DNA from: Neoaquamicrobium microcysteis
GTDB taxonomy: Bacteria; Pseudomonadota; Alphaproteobacteria; Rhizobiales; Rhizobiaceae
NCBI RefSeq assembly: GCF_008180155.1
Contig: NZ_VSZS01000068.1
Location: 124,001 to 188,000 of the forward strand
Direction: 5' to 3'
Length of the DNA stretch: 64,000 nucleotides
Shown: positions 44,108 to 52,233 of the stretch, piece after piece
Layout of the letters: every line of letters starts with the position of its first letter
Numbering within the stretch: position 1 is the first letter of the stretch
Notes under the pieces: generated by a model
Seen by the model: only the letters and a program-made list of their open reading frames with translations
Database searches by the model: none
What the model was told of the DNA's origin: nothing
Position numbers and translations under genes: made by a program

Positions 44108-45147
44108 TGCCCCGTCTCGACGCTTCCGAGCTTGCCCGCCGTCTCGGCCTCCATGCCGAGGCGGCTTGCCGCCACTATCTGTCCAACGGACGACGCCAGG
44201 GCAATTACTGGCTGGTCGGGGACGCCCGGAACCTGCCCGGCCGCTCCACCTTCGTCCGGCTGCGCAGCTCGGCCAAGGGACCGCCCGGCCACTGGACCGA
44301 TGCCGCCACCGGCGAGCATGGCGACATGCTCGATATTGTCCGCGAAAGCCTCGGCCTCGTCGACTTCAAGGACATAGCCGACGAGGCGCGACGCTTCCTC
44401 AGCCTGCCTCATCCCGAACCGGACACCGGAACGGCGGCCGGGAAGGCGAGCCGGCGCGCATCCGGCTCGCCCGAAGCGGCACGGCGCCTGTTCGGCATAT
44501 CGAAGCCGATCCGCGGCACGCTCGCGCAAACCTATTTGCGCCGGCGCGGCATCACGGACCTCTCCGGCATCTCCAGCCTACGGTTCCATCCGCGCTGCTA
44601 TTACCGGCCTGACGAGCACAGCCCGAGAAAGACCTTGCCGGCGTTGATCGCCGCCGTCACCGACCTTGACGGCCGGCTTACCGGGGCGCATCGCACCTGG
44701 CTCGCGCCGGACGGATCGGGGAAGGCTGCCGTCGACACGCCGAGGCGGGCGATGGGCGACCTGCTCGGCCACGGCATCCGCTTCGGCGCGTCGGACGATG
44801 TGCTGGCGGCCGGCGAAGGCATCGAGACGGTGCTGTCGCCCCGCATGGTCCTGCCCATGATGCCGATGCTGGCGGCGACCTCGGCCGCCCATCTCGCCGC
44901 GATCCTGTTCCCGGCGACGCTGCGCAGGCTCTACATCCTGCGCGACCGCGATCCGGCCGGCGACGGTGCGCGGGACCGTCTGGTCGAGCGGGCGGCGAGC
45001 GCCGGGATCGAGGCGATCGTGCTGTCGCCACGGCTCGAGGACTTCAACGAGGATCTGCGGCTCCACGGCCCGGAGGCCCTTCGGGCGCAGATGCGGCCTC
45101 AGCTCGTCCATGAGGACGCCAGCCGCTTCATGGCCCTGGCGGCATAG
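44107..45147 (+). CDS. Toprim-domain primase-like protein
   Basis: A 346-aa protein. The N-terminal region (SELARRLGLHAEAACRHYLSNGRRQGNYW; GHWTDAATGEHGDMLDIVRE) resembles the primase zinc-ribbon-replacing domain of plasmid primases. The C-terminal Toprim domain has the glutamate in AGEGIETVLSP near 237-247 and the DxD-like YILRDRDPAGDGA near 278-290. A role in priming plasmid or transferred DNA is likely. Its ATG overlaps the preceding stop. Confidence 0.9.
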   Translation: MPRLDASELARRLGLHAEAACRHYLSNGRRQGNYWLVGDARNLPGRSTFVRLRSSAKGPPGHWTDAATGEHGDMLDIVRESLGLVDFKDIADEARRFLSLPHPEPDTGTAAGKASRRASGSPEAARRLFGISKPIRGTLAQTYLRRRGITDLSGISSLRFHPRCYYRPDEHSPRKTLPALIAAVTDLDGRLTGAHRTWLAPDGSGKAAVDTPRRAMGDLLGHGIRFGASDDVLAAGEGIETVLSPRMVLPMMPMLAATSAAHLAAILFPATLRRLYILRDRDPAGDGARDRLVERAASAGIEAIVLSPRLEDFNEDLRLHGPEALRAQMRPQLVHEDASRFMALAA

Positions 45148-45467
45148 TCGGGATCGGGGATGGAGCAGGCGGCGCGGCCGCCGTCCCCGGTTCGCTTCCG
45201 CGCGGCTCCCGCGATCGTCGGCAGAGACCGCCACCCGGCCTTCCCAGAGGGCGATCGAGCCCACAAACGGCCCGGACAAGCAATGGCGGCGCTCCGGCTA
45301 TCGTCCGCCGGCGGGGCGAGCCCCGCCTTTGCATCGCGAAACAAGATTGCCGGGCTTAGCCATCAAGGCCCTCGCGAGCGAGGGCTGCCAGTCCGGGCCG
45401 CCCGTGGGCTTCCGACGCCATGAAGGCCGCGAGGGTCGCGGTCGGACCGACGAAGGAGACCACGCAG
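45148..45467. other. Non-coding stretch with two perfect hairpins
   Basis: No credible gene. Two perfect 8-bp stems with GA loops are present: GGCGGGGC/GCCCCGCC at 45310-45327 followed by TTT (terminator-like), and GCCCTCGC/GCGAGGGC at 45368-45385. The second lies upstream of the DUF2493 gene. Confidence 0.65.
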
Positions 45468-46409
45468 ATGGGAAGCGAACACGAAGACGGCTTCGAGCCG
45501 CAGCACGCCTCATCCCCAACCGACCGCCTGCTCACCGAACTCCAGCTCTATGGCTGGCGCCCCTTCGAGGACGAGCCCGGTCCGAGGCCGCTGCCCGAGG
45601 GCAGCACGGTGGCCGGAGCCATCGCAGACATCTTCGACGCCCTCATCGCCACGCTTGGCGACACCCGCCTCGAACCCGATCTCGACGACCTGCTCTGGTC
45701 GACCGTCAATCTCTTCCACCGCGCCGTCCAGCGGATCGAGCGCACGCTGGACGACAACGAGCAGTCCCAGCGCCGCCTCCAGCGGGAACAGGACGGCACC
45801 GAGATCAAGGCGGTCGAGCTGGAGCGCCTTACGGCCGAGGGCCAGACCATGATCGAGCGGCGCGACGCCTTCGAGCTGATGCGCGACCAGGCCGCCGAAC
45901 ACTACGAGCGCCACACCGGCTCAAGCTGGCGGCCGCGTTCCGGCTCGATGGTCAACCACCGCAACCTGACCTCGGCGCTGGTCGACAGCCGCGACTTCAT
46001 CTCCGCCCGCCGCAGGGCGGACGCCGAGGTGCTGATCCCGGCAGGCCCGAGGATCGCGGTCTCCGGCGCCAACACCTTCAACGACCACGCTCTCATCTGG
46101 GGCGTGCTCGACAAGGTTCACGCCAAGTATCCGCAGATGGTCCTCCTGCATGGCGGCGCCAGGACCGGCACCGACCTGATCGCCGACAAGTGGGCGGCGA
46201 ACCGCAAGGTGCCGACCGTTCCGTTCCCGCCCGACTTCGCCAAGTATCCGGCGAAGCAGGCGCCCTTCAAGCGCAACGACACCGTGCTCGAAACGCTTCC
46301 GATCGGCGTCATCGTCTTTCCCGGCGGCGGCATCCAGGGCAACCTTGCCGACAAGGCGAGGAAGCTCGGCATCAACGTCTACGATTTCCGCGATCGGGGT
46401 GGCGCTTAG
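45468..46409 (+). CDS. DUF2493 (SLOG-like) protein
   Basis: A 313-aa protein: an N-terminal charged helical part, a ~60-residue coiled-coil-like stretch (IERTLDDNEQSQRRLQREQ, ELERLTAEGQTMIERRD), then a C-terminal DUF2493/YspA-type Rossmann domain (RIAVSGANTFNDHALIWGVLD; LLHGGARTGTDLIADKWA; IGVIVFPGGGIQGNLADKARK). DUF2493 belongs to the SLOG nucleotide-binding superfamily, which includes sensors in anti-phage systems. On conjugative elements its function is unknown. The ATG at 45468 has AAGGAGA upstream. Confidence 0.88.
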   Translation: MGSEHEDGFEPQHASSPTDRLLTELQLYGWRPFEDEPGPRPLPEGSTVAGAIADIFDALIATLGDTRLEPDLDDLLWSTVNLFHRAVQRIERTLDDNEQSQRRLQREQDGTEIKAVELERLTAEGQTMIERRDAFELMRDQAAEHYERHTGSSWRPRSGSMVNHRNLTSALVDSRDFISARRRADAEVLIPAGPRIAVSGANTFNDHALIWGVLDKVHAKYPQMVLLHGGARTGTDLIADKWAANRKVPTVPFPPDFAKYPAKQAPFKRNDTVLETLPIGVIVFPGGGIQGNLADKARKLGINVYDFRDRGGA

Positions 46410-46548
46410 GCGCCGCCGCTTGACGATCGCCAGCAAAAGGAGTCAAATCCGTGCATCCTCGCAGCACCGGCATAGAAGCAAAGTCGCAGGCGGAGCGTAT
46501 CGTCGGACAGCCTGTCGTGATCCTTGGACCGATCATCCGGAGGCTTCC

Positions 46549-46965
46549 ATGACCCTCATCCTGCTTGCCGTCTCGCTGTCGATCGCGCTCACCATGATCG
46601 CATGGCACTTCGCGGTCTACGCCCTCCCGTTCATGGTCGGGCTTGCCGCGTTCCGCTACGTCCATGCGGTCGATGCGGGGATTGCCATGTCCATCGTCGC
46701 CGCGCTCGGCGCTGCCGGCCTTTCCGTTCTGGTCGCCGCCGCCGTCCTCGCCTTCGTGCGGGCACCCCTCCTGCGTCTTCCCGTCCTCGTGCTATTCGCC
46801 GCGCCCGCCGCCCTGGCAGGCTATGCGGTGGTGCATGGCGTCGCGCAGAACGTCATCGAGTCGACGGTTGCGCTAAATCTTCTATGCGGCACCGGCGGCC
46901 TGTTCGTCGGCATCGCCGCGCTGTTGAACATCAGCGCCCACGCCGCCGCCTTCACGCCGCGCTGA
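46549..46965 (+). CDS. Small integral membrane protein
   Basis: A 138-aa protein with four hydrophobic segments (residues 3-30, 44-70, 76-100, 110-132) and almost no soluble part. CGGAGGCTTCC precedes the ATG, the same ribosome-binding sequence as before the gene at 38559. Unknown function; members of this kind accompany DUF2493 genes on conjugative elements. Confidence 0.75.
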   Translation: MTLILLAVSLSIALTMIAWHFAVYALPFMVGLAAFRYVHAVDAGIAMSIVAALGAAGLSVLVAAAVLAFVRAPLLRLPVLVLFAAPAALAGYAVVHGVAQNVIESTVALNLLCGTGGLFVGIAALLNISAHAAAFTPR

Positions 46966-47058
46966 AGCCTTCTATCGCCCCTCCGGGCGGACTTGATCAG
47001 ATCGCTGCCGGGAAATGGTTCACATGGTCGACGCCGATGGGTCACGCGAGCCCGACAC

Positions 47059-48483
47059 TCACGTTTCCAAAGAACGGAGCAGTTCTTCCCGATTCAACTC
47101 AGCCTTCTCGTCAATCAGATCAAGATACCGCTCCACCGCCTTGGCAACGCTTAGCCGAATGTGCCCGAGGTCATCCCACGAGATCGTCCCATTCGGATGG
47201 CCGAGACTGTGCAGATACTCGTCTCTCAACGTGTAACCGCGCTCCAGCCAGTCCGCTTCGTTGTCGTCATCAACGAGACGTCTGTATCTGCGCTTCATCT
47301 TCTCGCGGCCGCGATGTTCCCTGAGCATCAAGGTCGCCTCGATACAGCTTATGTTCACAACGATCTCGTCGATCCCTTCTTCCGAGAGAGCTTTGACGAA
47401 GAAGTGCTTAGTCAGCGGATGTAAGATCGCTCTCTCTGTGCCTCGCTTTGCAAGCACCTTTTGAAGCAACCGCCATCGCTGTTCGAGTGTGTCGAGTTGT
47501 TGTCGGCCAAGCTCGAAAGACTCCGACCGATCGGGAACTTCGATCTCCTCGTCCGGATGACCGATGAGGGTCCAGGTCATAGCCGCCGCGTCGGGCGCGC
47601 GCGGCGCGTCAGCGAACGGATCGTCGGAGAACGAATAGACCCAGGGAACGTCAAACGGTTCCCACGAGCCGTCAATCGACTCCTTGCTAAGACACAAAAG
47701 CAGCACAAATAGCGCGTCCTCCACAGGCGACGGAAACGTCGGCTCGAACACTGGAACCTTGCCGATCTCATCCCATCGCTTGTGAAGCACGCCAAGCCAA
47801 GTGCGTTCCCATAGCGCACCAGCCGGCTCGGACTCGCTCGTGACAAGCCAATAGAACCCATCCAATCTTTCGACGGGAAATTGCTGCCAACGGCCGAAGC
47901 GTTTTAGCGCATCATGCCGCACGCGCCGACCGAGTTCCCCGCGTCTGAGAAGGGCGATCTCGTTCGTCCCGAAACGCACATTCTCGACGCTTTGGTGCGG
48001 CCGCTGACTTGAATCGTCCAGATCGAGGCGATCGAGGGGCGCGTAATGGAATCGCGTCACTTCCTCGACCAAGAAAGCGCGATGCAGCTTCCGTGCTGTG
48101 TCATCGGCAGTTTGCAGGCTGCCTGAATGCCAAGGTGCCTCATTCCAGCGGAAGAAGTTTTCGAGTGCCGTCCGCAGTTCCTTTCGCGATGAATCACCGG
48201 AAGGACGTTTCGAGAGCCGAGAACCGCTCATGTCGGGATAGATCAAAGCGCAATTGCTCTCAAGCAACCGAAATGCTGCCGAGCTATAAGCTTCTTCCTC
48301 CGTTCGGCATGCCGCACGCCAAAGGTCGGCGACAGCCAGCCGTATCGCTTCAGGTGCCTCCTCTGTTTCCTTACCCAAGGTCGTTCCCTCCAGCCACGCC
48401 ATCATCGCACTTTCCGATGAAATCAAAAATGGCCAATCGGCGATGCAAGTGGCCGCTCCCATGACAAAGGGCCTCGACGGCAT
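47059..48483 (-). CDS. Unknown protein with HEPN-like C-terminus; candidate defence gene
   Basis: A 474-aa protein on the strand opposite to its neighbours, with visibly lower GC than the flanking element genes. The first ~350 residues match nothing I recognise (SRLSKRPSGDSSRKELRTALENFF; RRGELGRRVRHDALKRFGRW). The last ~110 resemble ApeA-like HEPN domains: helices around IEATLMLREHRGREKMKRRYRRLV and the R-x4-H motif RDEYLHSLG (R420, H425). The frame opens at 48585 with TTG; ATG 48483, behind GGAG motifs, is the first plausible start, and ATG 48462 is possible. It lies in a typical cargo position between the membrane gene and ssb. Confidence 0.72.
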   Translation of the reverse strand: MPSRPFVMGAATCIADWPFLISSESAMMAWLEGTTLGKETEEAPEAIRLAVADLWRAACRTEEEAYSSAAFRLLESNCALIYPDMSGSRLSKRPSGDSSRKELRTALENFFRWNEAPWHSGSLQTADDTARKLHRAFLVEEVTRFHYAPLDRLDLDDSSQRPHQSVENVRFGTNEIALLRRGELGRRVRHDALKRFGRWQQFPVERLDGFYWLVTSESEPAGALWERTWLGVLHKRWDEIGKVPVFEPTFPSPVEDALFVLLLCLSKESIDGSWEPFDVPWVYSFSDDPFADAPRAPDAAAMTWTLIGHPDEEIEVPDRSESFELGRQQLDTLEQRWRLLQKVLAKRGTERAILHPLTKHFFVKALSEEGIDEIVVNISCIEATLMLREHRGREKMKRRYRRLVDDDNEADWLERGYTLRDEYLHSLGHPNGTISWDDLGHIRLSVAKAVERYLDLIDEKAELNREELLRSLET

Positions 48484-49100
48484 CTCCACCAGCTCTCCGA
48501 ACCTCGCCCATGACGGGCTGGCCGCCGGTATCCGCTCCGTCTTCGCATCGCCGTCTCCGCATCTAGCCGGCGCGGGACGTCCCAATCAGCGTGATCGCGT
48601 CTTTGGTGCTCTCGACGCCTTCCCGGTCGGCCCACCGTGGCGTGGCAGCGCGGCGAGCCGGAGCCATGCTTCATCCCTTCAGGCGCGCACGAGCCGTCAC
48701 CGTTGCCCCGGAGATGGTAACGGCGCCATTCGCCCGGACGCCGGTGCCGGCGCTGTTCCTCATCAGCAATCCGAGATCGGCATGCGCTTGAGACAGGCGC
48801 GGCGATCGCGCTGTTTCCCGAGATGGCGCGGGTAAGAGGCCACGACCGATGGCCGGGCCGGCAAGGAGGAAGGTTCTGCGGTTTCTCCGTGATGCGTTCG
48901 CGGAAGGACATGCCCTCCGACTGACTGATCCCCTACGGCCGAGCGGTTTCCGCCCTCAACCCCCGCGGCTCCGGACCGTGTTGGCGCGAAGCGCCTGCCC
49001 GCCCCACTCCGGGCCTTAAGGGTTGCTGTCGGCTCCCGGCGACCGTGGCCGGGTCTCGTCGGAGGGACGGTCCCTCCGATTGAAGCAACGGAGAACTACC
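48484..49100. other. Non-coding stretch between the candidate defence gene and ssb
   Basis: About 600 nt without a gene I can support. It contains the promoter region of the 47059 gene (minus), a minus-strand frame near 48680-48790 that reads coding-like for ~40 codons but has no start, and the leader hairpin of ssb at its right end. It may be remains of a disrupted gene. Confidence 0.5.
49059..49079 (+). promoter_or_regulatory. Hairpin leader of ssb
   Basis: A perfect 9-bp stem TCGGAGGGA (49059-49067) with TCCCTCCGA (49071-49079), loop CGG, 21 nt before the ssb ATG. It may control translation or mRNA stability; AACGGAGAAC after it supplies the ribosome-binding site. Confidence 0.7.
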
Positions 49101-49502
49101 ATGCAGAACATCGTCATTCTTGCCGGCAACATCGGTCAGGACCCCGAGGGCCGCACCACCATCAACAACACCCGCATCGTCCACTTCACCCTAGCCACCT
49201 CGCGCCCCCGCTACGCGGAAGGCAAGGTTCTGCGGGACAAGGACGGCTACCGGGTCCAGGAGACCGAATGGCACCGCATCACCTGCTTCAACGGCCTCGG
49301 CAAGACGGTCGAGCAGCATTGCCAGAAGGGCATGAAGGTGCTGGTCCGGGGCCGCATCCACTACACGAAGTGGACCGACCGGGAAGGCGTCGAGCGCTAC
49401 AGCACGGAGATCATCGCCGAGACGGTGGACTTCCTGAGCTGGCCGAAGCGGGAGGACGACAGCCGCGGCGCCAACGATCCCGACGACGAGATCCCGTTCT
49501 GA
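49101..49502 (+). CDS. ssb: Single-stranded DNA-binding protein
   Basis: A 133-aa SSB with an OB fold (MQNIVILAGNIGQDPEGR; ETEWHRITCFNGLGKTVEQHCQKGMKVLVRGRIHY) and the acidic C-terminal tip DDEIPF that recruits partner proteins. Shorter linker than chromosomal SSBs, as usual for mobile-element copies. It protects single-stranded DNA during transfer and replication. Followed by a clear terminator. Confidence 0.95.
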   Translation: MQNIVILAGNIGQDPEGRTTINNTRIVHFTLATSRPRYAEGKVLRDKDGYRVQETEWHRITCFNGLGKTVEQHCQKGMKVLVRGRIHYTKWTDREGVERYSTEIIAETVDFLSWPKREDDSRGANDPDDEIPF

Positions 49503-49517
49503 AAGGAGGTGTCGAGA

Positions 49518-49541
49518 GCCCGGCGGCGAAAGCCGCCGGGC
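49518..49541 (+). terminator. Terminator after ssb
   Basis: A perfect 10-bp stem (GCCCGGCGGC with GCCGCCGGGC) closed by a GAAA tetraloop and followed by CTTCTTC, 15 nt after the ssb stop. The sequence from here to 49921 contains no gene I can support. Confidence 0.88.
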
Positions 49542-49921
49542 CTTCTTCATGTTCGCGGCCAGAAACTTCGCGACCCGGCTTCGAGCCTTCCCGCAACGCT
49601 CACTCGACGTCTCGCCCTGTCTGGGCCGAGCATATCCGCCGCCGATCCTCTGCCAGGTGGCGGGCAGGCATCGACGGCGTGCCACCCGCGCGCACGCCCG
49701 AGCGTGGCATTGACGCGAGGCCGAACCTACCGGCGCATCCGGGCGAGGACGTGCAGCTCCGTGGGGAGGAATGCCACCCCGCTCTTTGAGGCTTACCTTC
49801 GTTCCAGTCGCGGCCTTCCACGATCAACCCCAAGGGGTCGGACTATGCACGGCATGCCGCCGCCGGAGGCTTCGCCCCGGCGGTGATCGCGGCCGCGGCC
49901 GAAACCCATCGGGCGCCTGTC

Positions 49922-49942
49922 GAGCGGGGATGGCCCCCGCTC
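49922..49942 (+). promoter_or_regulatory. Hairpin leader of the 55-aa gene
   Basis: A perfect 8-bp stem GAGCGGGG (49922-49929) with CCCCGCTC (49935-49942), loop ATGGC, 19 nt before the ATG at 49962; AGGAG lies between. Same placement as the leaders at 34312, 35737, 37988, 38517 and 49059. Confidence 0.7.
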
Positions 49943-49961
49943 CAGATCAGGAGCCGCAGCA

Positions 49962-50129
49962 ATGTCCCTTCCAGACGCACAAGCCTTCGCCTTCAGCCTC
50001 GCCGCCACCCTGCTGGTCACGATCGTCATCTTTCGCGCCGGCGACGGCACGGTCGGCGCCATGCCCGCCGCCGAATATGACGGCGACGACGAAGCCATCA
50101 TCCGCGAGATCGACCCGTTCGCCCCTTGA
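49962..50129 (+). CDS. Very small single-pass membrane protein
   Basis: A 55-aa protein: MSLPDAQAFAFSLAATLLVT at the start gives one membrane helix (residues 7-24), followed by a short acidic tail ending EIDPFAP. It has AGGAG 8 nt before the ATG and its own hairpin leader, which argues for a real gene despite the size. The stop lies inside the loop of the hairpin at 50117-50137. Unknown function. Confidence 0.6.
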   Translation: MSLPDAQAFAFSLAATLLVTIVIFRAGDGTVGAMPAAEYDGDDEAIIREIDPFAP

Positions 50130-50137
50130 GGGCGAAC
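50117..50137. terminator. Bidirectional terminator-like hairpin between convergent genes
   Basis: A perfect 8-bp stem GTTCGCCC (50117-50124) with GGGCGAAC (50130-50137); the loop CTTGA holds the TGA stop of the 55-aa gene. It lies next to the XRE stop at 50139, so it separates the two convergent genes. Confidence 0.65.
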
Positions 50138-50138
50138 G

Positions 50139-50354
50139 TCAGGGTCTCGACACGCGGATCAGCTCGCAGGGGTCGACGTCGAGCGCGTCCGCCACCTTTC
50201 CGAGAATGCTCACGCTCGCCGAAACCTTGCCGCGTTCGATCGAGCCGATATAGCGAGCGCTCAGCCCGGAGCGCTCGGCCACTTCTTCTTGCGTCATATC
50301 CTTGTCATGGCGCAGCCGACGCATGTTGATCGCCATGACCTCTTTGAGGTCCAT
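50139..50354 (-). CDS. XRE-family transcriptional regulator
   Basis: A 71-aa Cro/CI-type helix-turn-helix protein (INMRRLRHDKDMTQEEVAERSGLSARYIGSIERGK, residues 9-43), no sensor domain. It is the only minus-strand regulator in this part of the element and faces the DUF2285 and repA genes across a 228-nt gap with a tandem operator. It is a good candidate for the master repressor of the element's replication/transfer genes. Confidence 0.93.
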   Translation of the reverse strand: MDLKEVMAINMRRLRHDKDMTQEEVAERSGLSARYIGSIERGKVSASVSILGKVADALDVDPCELIRVSRP

Positions 50355-50374
50355 GACGCATCGGAACCAGAACC

Positions 50375-50402
50375 GGAATTATCGTTCTAGGAATGATCGT
50401 TC
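50375..50402. promoter_or_regulatory. Tandem operator upstream of the XRE gene
   Basis: Two 13-nt copies, GGAATTATCGTTC (50375-50387) and GGAATGATCGTTC (50390-50402), with a 15-nt period. Each with its next base is a near-palindrome (GGAA-N6-TTCC in the second). They begin 20 nt upstream of the XRE start codon in the divergent region, the expected position for autoregulation. The rest of 50355-50582 is AT-richer and probably holds promoters for both directions. Confidence 0.7.
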
Positions 50403-50582
50403 CGATTCGGTATGGTCGACCACATGCGCTGAGATCAAGTGCGTCGCAGCCCGTCGACTTTCTGTCGAATCGCGGAATGGAAGCATTCCGAGAATCTTCG
50501 ATGCCAGTCGCGGAACTTCTATTGCACCTCAAAGCGATGACGTATTTGTGAACTACATGCGCGAGGAAGTAAGGACACTACG

Positions 50583-50846
50583 ATGAGCAAATCTCCCTTC
50601 AAGGACAGCCCTCCGCTGACCGACAGGGTGAATGCCTATGACGAAGCCAACCTCGCAACCTATCTGCGCCTGCTCGACGCTGCCGCCGAGGGCGAGGACT
50701 GGCGGGAAGTCGCGAAGATCGTGTTCGGCCTCGACGTCGACGCCGATCCCGAACGCGCGAAGCGGATGCACGACACCCATCTCGCCCGCGCCCGCTGGAT
50801 GACCGAGAAGGGCTACAAGCACCTGCTGGAACCGCGCATGCAATGA
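50583..50846 (+). CDS. DUF2285-type small regulator
   Basis: An 87-aa protein whose second half is the typical DUF2285 end: LLDAAAEGEDWREVAKIVFGLDV and RAKRMHDTHLARARWMTEKGYKHLL. Proteins of this kind lie beside XRE and repA genes on conjugative elements of alphaproteobacteria and are thought to bind DNA. GGAAG-type site precedes the ATG. Confidence 0.85.
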   Translation: MSKSPFKDSPPLTDRVNAYDEANLATYLRLLDAAAEGEDWREVAKIVFGLDVDADPERAKRMHDTHLARARWMTEKGYKHLLEPRMQ

Positions 50847-51001
50847 TGGGCGGCGCATCACCGCATCGCCGACGACAGCGCGACCCCGGATTGCTCGCCA
50901 CGGTCGAGATTTCCATTCCGATTTTCCATCTTCACGCGAGGTCGACCCCGCCAATACTCGAATCATCCCGATGGCAAAGACCGGGCGGGGAGGATTTCGT
51001 C

Positions 51002-51818
51002 ATGGAGCCGCTGCACGACTGGCGATCACCGCAGTTCGAGGAACATCTGGGCCGTCTCGACCGGGGCGGCGTGTCGTTCGAGTTTCTTCGTCGCAACCGT
51101 GAATACCGGCAGGACTATGCCGAGACGCTGGCAAGGGTGGCCTCCGGCGGCGCGGACAAGAAGGACGCGATAGCGCTCCTGTCCCGTCGCTGGGGGCTCG
51201 CCTTTCCCGGCGGACCCTTCTGCATCGGCGTTGACCGCTCGACCCGTCTGGCTGCCTCGAATCTTCCCTGCCGTGCTCATTGTCATGGCTGTCCCCGAAG
51301 GCTTTGCAGCTTCTTCGCTTCCTGATCCTCGCGCGCTGCCGCTACTGGGCGAACTGGCCGGCGACGGCCTGCACGCCGTTGCTGAAGACCAGGCCGGGGA
51401 TCACCGGCTCTGGCTCCAGCATGGTGCTGAACCGGCCAACGCCGGTATCTTCCTTCCGCTCGACGAGCATTTCTGGTGGCGTCACCGAAATGCCGGCCGC
51501 CTGAAGCGCCGGCTGGACAGGAAGCCGGCCGGTCCCTCGCCACGCCAGCAGCGCCTATCCGCATTCCAGATTCGTCGCGCCGCTCTGATGCTGCGTGCCT
51601 GGGACGGCGTGGAATCCGGCGCCTCGCGCCGCGTCATCGCCGCCGTTCTCATCAACCGGACCGTCGAGACAATGCGCGCCCTCGACTGGCAGAACGCTCC
51701 GGAGCGGCGGCGGCTCGCACGTATCCTCGCGGCCGCGCGCCGGCAGATCGAGAGCGGCTATCTGCGCTGGCTGGTGCCCCACGCATCGCGTGGTCGGCGC
51801 GAAAGCGATCGAGACTGA
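51002..51818 (+). pseudogene. Frameshifted transcriptional-regulator-domain/DUF2285 gene
   Basis: Two consecutive frames carry one protein. From ATG 51002 (behind GGGGAGG) the N-terminal regulator domain reads DWRSPQFEEHLGRLDRGGVSFEFLRRNREYRQDY and RRWGLAFPGGP to about 51225. The sequence then continues in another frame from about 51235 (RPVWLPRIFPAVLIVMAVPEGF) to the DUF2285 C-terminus (TVETMRALDWQNAPERRRLARILAAARR) ending at 51818. The change corresponds to a net +1 shift between about 51215 and 51260. It could be a real mutation, a programmed shift or a sequence error. If real, the DUF2285 half is lost. Confidence 0.8.
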
Positions 51819-51959
51819 CTCGCCAGCAGACCCACGCGCTCGAAGGGGGGACACTTCTCCTAAGACACCCCGATTTTTGTCACTCCGCCCAACCGCTGAT
51901 TTTTCGCCATCGTCGCATCTGACTCGCCGTTCTCACGGCGGCCGCGACGGAGGCCGATC

Positions 51960-52226
51960 ATGGACAATATCACCGACAGCAATTGGCCGCGCTTCGTGCG
52001 GACGCCGGAGGCGGCCCGCCTCCTCGATCTCTCGCCCCGCACGCTGGAAAAGCATCGCTGCGACGGCACCGGGCCGATCTACCACAAGCTCGGCGGCCGC
52101 GTGGTCTACGCCGTCGCCGACCTGCAAGCCTGGATCGAGGCGAGCGCACGTCAATCCACCTCCGAGCCGGCGACGCCGAGCCTGCCCGCGCCGCGCGACA
52201 CGGGCGCGGCCGACGCGACCCGCTGA
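51960..52226 (+). CDS. AlpA/MerR-like helix-turn-helix DNA-binding protein
   Basis: An 88-aa protein with a winged-helix excisionase-type domain: FVRTPEAARLLDLSPRTLEKHRCDGTGPIYHKLGGRVVYAVADLQAWIEA (residues 12-61), then a Pro/Ala-rich tail. Proteins of this fold act as excisionases or activators of phage/ICE genes. It sits directly upstream of repA (7 nt), so control of replication or excision is likely. The 141-nt gap before it has two ATTTTT stretches 25 nt apart and the promoter. Confidence 0.88.
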   Translation: MDNITDSNWPRFVRTPEAARLLDLSPRTLEKHRCDGTGPIYHKLGGRVVYAVADLQAWIEASARQSTSEPATPSLPAPRDTGAADATR

Positions 52227-52233
52227 CCACCGC

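Noticed and set aside
48423-48911. Minus-strand open frames between the candidate defence gene and ssb, including a stretch ending TISGATVTARARLKG
   Set aside because: No start with a ribosome-binding site, Arg-rich composition and no recognisable domain; at most a gene remnant.
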